In this document: piece by piece, positions 33,216-37,350 of the stretch
Position numbering within the stretch: the stretch's first letter is position 1
Layout: each line of letters begins with the position of its first letter
Assembly (NCBI GenBank): GCA_009928265.1
Contig: RFPR01000002.1
Coordinates: 1-37,350, forward strand
Source: Pseudomonadota bacterium
GTDB taxonomy: Bacteria; Verrucomicrobiota; Verrucomicrobiia; Chthoniobacterales; UBA6821
Length of the DNA: 37,350 nucleotides
Reading direction: 5' to 3'
Made by a program: the position numbers and the translations under genes
The notes under the pieces: model-generated
What the model was told of the DNA's origin: nothing
What the model saw: the letters and a program-made list of their open reading frames with translations, nothing else
The model's database searches: none

Positions 33216-34036
33216 GGCTTGGCCGGAGAAGGAGAGGGAGTCGATGGAGAGTTTTGCCAAACAATCAGGGCGCGGCCCCACGCGATCCCGTCGGCGGTGT
33301 TGAAGCGCCGCGCGAGGATCCAGACACGGCCCGATTCATCGGCCTCGGGATTCCCGCTTGGTTCCGTCAGAACGCAGGAAATGGGAATTCCCTCGGGACT
33401 GACTGCCACCTGATAGGCCGAGGGTCGGGAGATCGTGACGCCCCACGGTAACAAGGGGGGAGTTGTTGACCCCCCATCGGACTCCCTGAGATTGGCGAGA
33501 CTATCCAACCAGCTCACAAGAGTGACATGCGGAGTAGGTGGGGGGATGGCAATCGGAACCGGAGCCATCGCCATCGGGGCAGGACGCAGCGCTTCACCTG
33601 CCAACGGAAGATCCGGAGGCCCGGATACGGGCTCTTCCACGCTCGGCAAGGGGCGGAGTGGTGGAGGAGGATCCTCATAACTCGGCCGGTATCGTAGTGG
33701 GGGTGGTGCCGGCACCGCCCTCTCGGTGGCCCGGAGCGGTGAGAAAACCGAGGGGTCATGCGCCTCCAGCCAAGGGGCGATTTTGCGGGCAACGGGCGAA
33801 TCGGGCGGCAGAAAATAAAATCGCGGCTGGGGAGGCGCTTTCTCCTCCGGCACTCCGTAATGAATTGAGAAAAGAACGATTACGACTGCCTGGATCAACC
33901 CGGCCACAACGATAAAGAAAGGGAGCGCAAGGCGGGGCGCCCTCCGGATGGGCCACTCAAAAAGCAATTGGGCCAGTTCCCCGAGTTCACGCGGCGTGGG
34001 GGGATGCCGGGGGAGACGGGGAAGCTGAGCTGTCAT
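33212..34036 (-). CDS. TonB-like energy transducer protein
   Basis: A 274-residue protein with TonB architecture: short cytosolic N-terminus, one membrane helix (residues about 37-59, RLALPFFIVVAGLIQAVVIV), a long proline-rich periplasmic region (APPPLRYRPSYEDPPPPLRP, PMAMAPVPIAIPPPTPHV), then a C-terminal domain of about 90 residues (TISRPSAYQVAVSPEGIPIS, GRVWILARRFN, IAWGRALIVWQN). The C-terminal domain has beta-rich pattern but not a clear TonB YP motif. It overlaps exbD and the zinc-ribbon gene by four bases each. The partner of the modified ExbB/ExbD pair; whether it really contacts outer-membrane receptors is unknown. Confidence 0.78.
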   Translation of the reverse strand: MTAQLPRLPRHPPTPRELGELAQLLFEWPIRRAPRLALPFFIVVAGLIQAVVIVLFSIHYGVPEEKAPPQPRFYFLPPDSPVARKIAPWLEAHDPSVFSPLRATERAVPAPPPLRYRPSYEDPPPPLRPLPSVEEPVSGPPDLPLAGEALRPAPMAMAPVPIAIPPPTPHVTLVSWLDSLANLRESDGGSTTPPLLPWGVTISRPSAYQVAVSPEGIPISCVLTEPSGNPEADESGRVWILARRFNTADGIAWGRALIVWQNSPSTPSPSPAKP

Positions 34037-34434
34037 GATCCTCCGGCACCGCTGGCCAGAACGACCGAATACCCGGAATTGGCTCCGATCGTCATGATCT
34101 TCATCAGCAGATCATAGGGAGCGAGTCGGTCGGCGCGAATGATCAGGCTTCCTGCATGACGCCCCTTGTTCAATTCCTCGCGAAGTTCCTCGGGGGTGAC
34201 GACTTTCTGATCGAAGTAAATCTGCGGCAGGGGAGCCCCGGTCACGCTGACGACACGGGGATCATGCTGGGGCAAAAGCAGAAACGGCGACTCCGGGATC
34301 TTCAGCTCGATGCCGGGCTGCAGGGTGAAGTAGCCTCCCAGCAGCAGGAAAAAAACCAGACAGAGGAGGGCTCCCAGTGCCGGAGCCATCAGCAGGTGGG
34401 GCCCCTCCGCCCCCTTGCACCGGGGCAGCCTCAT
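34033..34434 (-). CDS. ExbD/TolR-like protein lacking the membrane Asp
   Basis: A 133-residue protein of ExbD/TolR layout: a short N-terminus, one membrane helix (about 16-36, MAPALGALLCLVFFLLLGGY), the typical junction FTLQPGIELKIPES, and a periplasmic domain ending LIIRADRLAPYDLLMKIMTI. In E. coli ExbD the helix begins TPFIDVMLVLL with the essential Asp25. Here the ungapped match is APALGALLCLV, so Gly21 stands in its place and no acidic residue is left in the helix. Start ATG 34434 overlaps the exbB stop by one base. The loss is part of a matching set of changes in the ExbB neighbour. Confidence 0.85.
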   Translation of the reverse strand: MRLPRCKGAEGPHLLMAPALGALLCLVFFLLLGGYFTLQPGIELKIPESPFLLLPQHDPRVVSVTGAPLPQIYFDQKVVTPEELREELNKGRHAGSLIIRADRLAPYDLLMKIMTIGANSGYSVVLASGAGGS

Positions 34435-35078
34435 CAGGCCTCCTTTTCCGCGGTTCCCGCGGTGCCTTGGGGCCTTGCGTCGGAAAGAAGGTTCACGACC
34501 TCGATGCCGGCACGCTCCATGTCCTGGATGATGTCGTTGACCCGGGAGCTCAGATAGGCATGTCCGACCAGGGCAGGAATGGCAACCCCGAGACCGGCTG
34601 CTGCGTCGAGCAGGCTCTGGTAGACACCCCGAGAGAGTTCGGCAGCCGTGGCATACCCACCGTGCGAGGAGAGCACCAAGAAGGCGTCGAGCAGGCCCAG
34701 CACCGTTCCCAGCAATCCGATCAGGGGAGTCAGGTAGGCGAGCGTGGAGAGAATCGGGAGGTTGCGTTCCAGTGAGGGGATCTCGAGCAGAGCGGCATCG
34801 CGCGTGACAGAAAGGAGCACCTCGCGGCCTCCATGCGGATGGAGCAGGGCCGCCTGCAGAATACGGGCCACGGGGCCGGGTGCCGAAGAGGCCTCGCCCA
34901 GTGCCTCGTCAAGACGCCCATTGCGGATCTGCAGGGAGAGACCTCCCAGTAGTTCGCCGACGCGGATGGAAGCCTTGTGAAGGTACAGGAGCCGCTCCAA
35001 AAAGACACCGAGAGCGACGACACTACAGAGCAGGATAAGCCACATTAGAGGCCCTCCTTTTTGCAAAAGTTCCAGCAT
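34434..35078 (-). CDS. ExbB/TolQ/MotA-type proton channel protein with altered pore residues
   Basis: A 214-residue inner-membrane protein. Helix 1 is about residues 8-28 (GGPLMWLILLCSVVALGVFL), helix 2 is within about 108-137 and helix 3 about 155-176. SLERNLPILSTLAYLTPLIG and LLGTVLGLLDAF match the ExbB helix 2 region with its Thr125 (E. coli Thr148). In helix 3 SLLDAAAGLGVAIPAL has Gln154 where E. coli has Glu176, Ala159 where it has Thr181, and an extra Asp158; Asp131 lies at the end of helix 2. It is the first gene of the cassette, and the ATG at 35078 is 111 bases from the divergent folE2. Confidence 0.88.
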   Translation of the reverse strand: MLELLQKGGPLMWLILLCSVVALGVFLERLLYLHKASIRVGELLGGLSLQIRNGRLDEALGEASSAPGPVARILQAALLHPHGGREVLLSVTRDAALLEIPSLERNLPILSTLAYLTPLIGLLGTVLGLLDAFLVLSSHGGYATAAELSRGVYQSLLDAAAGLGVAIPALVGHAYLSSRVNDIIQDMERAGIEVVNLLSDARPQGTAGTAEKEA

Positions 35079-35151
35079 TCCCGGATCCTAAAGGGGCCTG
35101 ACGATCATCCGAAAGGCAAAAGGTGCCAAGGAAGGCTGCATCCCTTTTTCG

Positions 35152-35180
35152 TTCATCATTTCGGGTTATTCCTTCATCCT
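35152..35180 (+). repeat. TTCAT-type leader repeat before folE2
   Basis: TTCATCATT (35152-35160) and CCTTCATCC lie within the 40 bases before the folE2 ATG, in the same orientation as before lolD and pdxH. No purine-rich Shine-Dalgarno is present. Confidence 0.5.
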
Positions 35181-35189
35181 TTCCGCTCC

Positions 35190-36002
35190 ATGTCTTCCCC
35201 GCTCAGCGATACCCAGAGTCTGCCCGACGACCGCCGTATTCCCATCGACCGCGTCGGGGTGAAGGATCTGCGCTACCCGATCCGCGTCCGCGACCGGGAT
35301 CACGAGGCCGAGCAGGCCACAATCGCCACGGTCCAGCTTACGGTCGACCTGCCTCACCACTTCAAGGGAACCCACATGAGCCGTTTCGTCGAGGCGCTCA
35401 ATTCCCACGGCCCCGTTCTCCATGTCCGCAACATCCGCGATATTCTCGTTCAACTCACGGAGCGGCTCGAGAGCGATCAGGCCCATGTCGATTTCGAGTT
35501 CCCCTACTTCCTTGAGAAAAAGGCCCCGGTGACCGGCTCGCTCGGCCTGCTCGATTACACGGTGCGCTTCGCGGCGACCCTTTCCGGCGGCCCCAAGGGC
35601 AAGGTGGACTTCGTCGTGACTGTCATCGTGCCGGTCACGACCCTTTGCCCTTGCTCCAAGGCCATCAGCGAATCGGGCGCCCACAACCAGCGTGGTCATG
35701 TCACCTACTCGGTGCGCTGTGCCAAGCCGATGTGGATCGAGGAGATGATCCGGCTCGTCGAGGACTCCGCCAGCTGCGAGCTCTACAGCCTGCTCAAGCG
35801 ACCCGATGAGAAACATGTCACCGAGCGGGCTTATGCCAATCCCGTCTTCGTCGAGGATCTCGTGCGCAACGTAGCCGAACTCTCGGAACGCGATCCCAAC
35901 ATCCTCTGGTACCGCGTCGAGGCGGAGAACTTCGAGTCGATCCACAACCACAACGCCTACGCCCTCATCGAGCGCAAGTCCCACCGCGACCCGGCTTCCT
36001 AG
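35190..36002 (+). CDS. folE2: GTP cyclohydrolase FolE2 (type IB)
   Basis: Makes 7,8-dihydroneopterin triphosphate from GTP, the entry step for folate and queuosine. The sequence has IDRVGVKDLRYPIRVRDRD, HFKGTHMSRFVEAL and VTTLCPCSKAISESGAHNQR, with the metal-site Cys of the FolE2 family, and ends near ESIHNHNAYALI. At 270 residues it has the usual length. FolE2 is metal-flexible and often used when zinc is scarce. In this window it would feed QueE via QueD, which is not present here. The ATG at 35190 fits the family. It diverges from exbB. Confidence 0.95.
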   Translation: MSSPLSDTQSLPDDRRIPIDRVGVKDLRYPIRVRDRDHEAEQATIATVQLTVDLPHHFKGTHMSRFVEALNSHGPVLHVRNIRDILVQLTERLESDQAHVDFEFPYFLEKKAPVTGSLGLLDYTVRFAATLSGGPKGKVDFVVTVIVPVTTLCPCSKAISESGAHNQRGHVTYSVRCAKPMWIEEMIRLVEDSASCELYSLLKRPDEKHVTERAYANPVFVEDLVRNVAELSERDPNILWYRVEAENFESIHNHNAYALIERKSHRDPAS

Positions 36003-36020
36003 GCGCAGGCTTTTGGCGCT

Positions 36021-36668
36021 TTATGGCGCAAGCCGTGAAACAGTCCACGCTTCTCCTGTACGACTGTAGACAAGGCGATCGTGGAGACGATCCTCGCCAC
36101 CCTGCCAGAACTCGATCCGATCCGGCACGACCCGGTAACCACCCCACCCCTCAGGCTTGGGAATTTCGCCCGAAGCGAACCTCTCCTTGAGCTCGTAATA
36201 TTTGGCGCGGAGCACTTCACGGGAAGAGATAATGCTACTCTGCTCGGAAACCCATGCCCCGAGACGACTCCCGTGGGGGCGACTGAGGAAATAGGCGAGC
36301 GACTCGGCCGCTGAGATTTTCTCAACACGCCCGGAGATCTCAACCTGACGAGCGAGTGCCACCCAGGGAAAGAGAAGAGAAGCCGAGGGATTCTCCGTGA
36401 TCTGGCCGGCCTTGCGGCTGCCGTAATTGGTGAAGAAGACAAATCCCTTTGCATCATAGGCCTTCAGCAAGACCGTTCGGAGGGAAACGCGACCGTCGGC
36501 CCCGGCCGTACCAAGCGTCATGGCATTGGGCTCCGGGATGCCAGACTCGCGGGCCTCACCGAACCATTTCCTAAACTGTGCTACCGGATCGGGATCAAGG
36601 TCCGATTCCAGCAGTGGGTGCCCGGCATAGTGCTCGCGCAGATGGTGAAGTTCCTCGCCGGTGGACAT
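36021..36668 (-). CDS. pdxH: Pyridoxamine/pyridoxine 5'-phosphate oxidase
   Basis: FMN-dependent oxidase that forms pyridoxal 5'-phosphate in the cytosol. The motifs are NAMTLGTAGADGRVSLRTVL, GFVFFTNYGSRKAGQI for FMN binding, RQVEISGRVEKIS, SRPHGSRLGAWVSEQSS, and the C-terminal substrate region EFWQGGEDRLHDRLVYSR. At 215 residues it is complete. It is convergent with folE2 (18-base gap). The ATG at 36668 is preceded, on the minus strand, by ATCCTTCATCATTCACTC. PLP made here would serve the aminotransferase at 21054. Confidence 0.96.
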   Translation of the reverse strand: MSTGEELHHLREHYAGHPLLESDLDPDPVAQFRKWFGEARESGIPEPNAMTLGTAGADGRVSLRTVLLKAYDAKGFVFFTNYGSRKAGQITENPSASLLFPWVALARQVEISGRVEKISAAESLAYFLSRPHGSRLGAWVSEQSSIISSREVLRAKYYELKERFASGEIPKPEGWGGYRVVPDRIEFWQGGEDRLHDRLVYSRTGEAWTVSRLAP

Positions 36669-36671
36669 GAG

Positions 36672-36711
36672 TGAATGATGAAGGATGAATTATGAATTAT
36701 GAAGGATGAAC
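36672..36711 (-). repeat. ATGAAGGATGAA repeat in the pdxH leader
   Basis: ATGAAGGATGAA occurs at 36678-36689 and 36699-36710, 21 bases apart, with two AATTATG units between them. Read on the pdxH strand it is TTCATCCTTCAT, so it matches the pattern before lolD and folE2 in sense orientation. Confidence 0.65.
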
Positions 36712-36940
36712 AATGGGCGGGATTCATGATCGTATTGTCGGTGGCCTGGTGGGGCTACTACTTGGCCGCAACGTCCCATCCGACGATGCCAAAGAACACT
36801 AGGGACCGCACCTGAGATGATAGATCCTCTATTTGCACTTCTTTCGCGTTATTGCCTTACAACCTGAAGTCTAAACCGCTTCAAGAAGACAGTCTTTTGG
36901 CTTTGTACTCCGGGGCCCCAACGGAAAGACTCTTTCCCCT

Positions 36941-37350
36941 GTGACGACCTCGCTTTCACCCTCCGTTCCGGCGTTGCCGGGAGGACGGGAACGCTTTCTG
37001 AATGCCTGCCGATGTCTGCCCGTCGATAAGACCCCGATCTGGCTCATGCGGCAGGCGGGTCGCTCCCTGCCCGAATACCGCGCCCTCAAAGAGAAGCATT
37101 CCTTCCTTGAACTCGCCCGCACGCCGGAGCTCGCGACCGAGGTGACGCTCCAGCCGATTCGCCGGTTCGGCTTCGACGCGGCGGTGCTCTTCAGCGACAT
37201 CCTTGTGGTACCCGAGGCCATGGGCCAGCCCTACACCTTCCGGGATAGCGGGGGGATCGAGATGAAGTTCACGATCGGATCTGCTGCCGACATCAGACAT
37301 CTCCAGATGGAGGGAGCCGTTGAGCGGCTCGACTATGTCGCGAAGGCCCT
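36941..37350 (+). CDS. hemE: Uroporphyrinogen decarboxylase HemE (5' part, cut by window end)
   Basis: Heme pathway enzyme that removes four carboxyl groups from uroporphyrinogen III. The visible 136 codons include IWLMRQAGRSLPEYRALKEK with the substrate-binding Arg residues, FLELARTPELATEVTLQPI, and RFGFDAAVLFSDILVVPEAM with the catalytic Asp in FSDIL. The start is taken as GTG 36941; no ATG lies closer to the conserved region. Over half of the protein (normally about 340-360 residues) is beyond the window. The 272-base gap upstream, shared with pdxH, holds the ATGAAGGATGAA repeat and a copy of AGCGGTTTAG on the minus strand that also occurs near 16783. Confidence 0.95.
   Translation, partial: MTTSLSPSVPALPGGRERFLNACRCLPVDKTPIWLMRQAGRSLPEYRALKEKHSFLELARTPELATEVTLQPIRRFGFDAAVLFSDILVVPEAMGQPYTFRDSGGIEMKFTIGSAADIRHLQMEGAVERLDYVAKA

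Noticed and set aside
32919..33413. 164-residue plus-strand open frame
   Set aside because: It covers the inverted repeats and runs antisense to the zinc-ribbon and TonB-like genes; no domain features, whereas the opposite strand shows CxxC pairs and overlapping stop-start junctions.

Overview
The window looks like chromosomal DNA of a GC-rich (about 60% by eye) Gram-negative bacterium, most probably a member of the Verrucomicrobiota. The clues are an H-X9-DG type pseudopilin, an RRM RNA-binding protein, a stand-alone FNR-type sulfite reductase flavoprotein, a prepilin peptidase with a large internal insert, and a GmhA/LolD/Mpl outer-envelope gene set. The taxonomic call is inference; no 16S gene is present. 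Nothing looks like a prophage, transposon or CRISPR array. Genes are tightly packed and often translationally coupled, and many start codons follow pyrimidine-rich leaders rather than clear Shine-Dalgarno sites.

Layout. 1-3300 (minus): gmhA, a prepilin peptidase and purH (cut by the window edge). 3497-5164 (plus): a lipoprotein, a coiled-coil/zinc-ribbon protein and a small AT-rich secreted orphan. 5196-8613 (minus): rplU, rpmA, purN and a UvrD/PcrA helicase. 8720-8803: tRNA-Leu(GAG). 8939-10778 (minus): the overlapping queF-queC-queE set for 7-deazaguanine tRNA modification. 10886-12343 (plus): an AsmA-like protein. 12346-13888 (minus): an RRM protein and miaA. 14278-19875 (plus): an STN-like membrane protein, a pseudopilin, purU, lolD, a YbgC thioesterase, a GT4 glycosyltransferase and a GNAT protein. 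20009-27580 (plus): a tandem NDK, an aminotransferase, a polyprenyl synthase, a CFA-synthase/DUF1295/CFA-like cassette and a GT28 glycolipid glycosyltransferase. 27588-29682 (minus): PTS enzyme I and a DUF1737 protein. 29828-32718 (plus): the sulfite reductase flavoprotein, mpl and a DUF167 gene broken by one stop codon. 32719-32987: non-coding DNA rich in DnaA-box-like sites. 32988-35078 (minus): an exbB-exbD-TonB-like-zinc-ribbon cassette. 35190-37350: folE2 (plus), pdxH (minus) and the start of hemE (plus).

Most genes are housekeeping: purine and one-carbon metabolism (purH, purN, purU), queuosine (queF/C/E, with folE2 making the precursor), envelope and lipid building (gmhA, lolD, mpl, cfa-like genes, glycosyltransferases), cofactors (pdxH, hemE) and translation (rplU, rpmA, miaA, tRNA-Leu).

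The most unusual item is the four-gene ExbB/ExbD cassette. Its ExbD lacks the membrane aspartate that is otherwise essential, and its ExbB has changed pore residues and new acidic residues in membrane helices. Other points of note are a double-domain NDK with a dead first domain, a terminator-like hairpin inside the first codons of the polyprenyl synthase gene, a six-base duplication in the enzyme I active-site motif, and a recurrent TTCATCC-type sequence directly in front of start codons.
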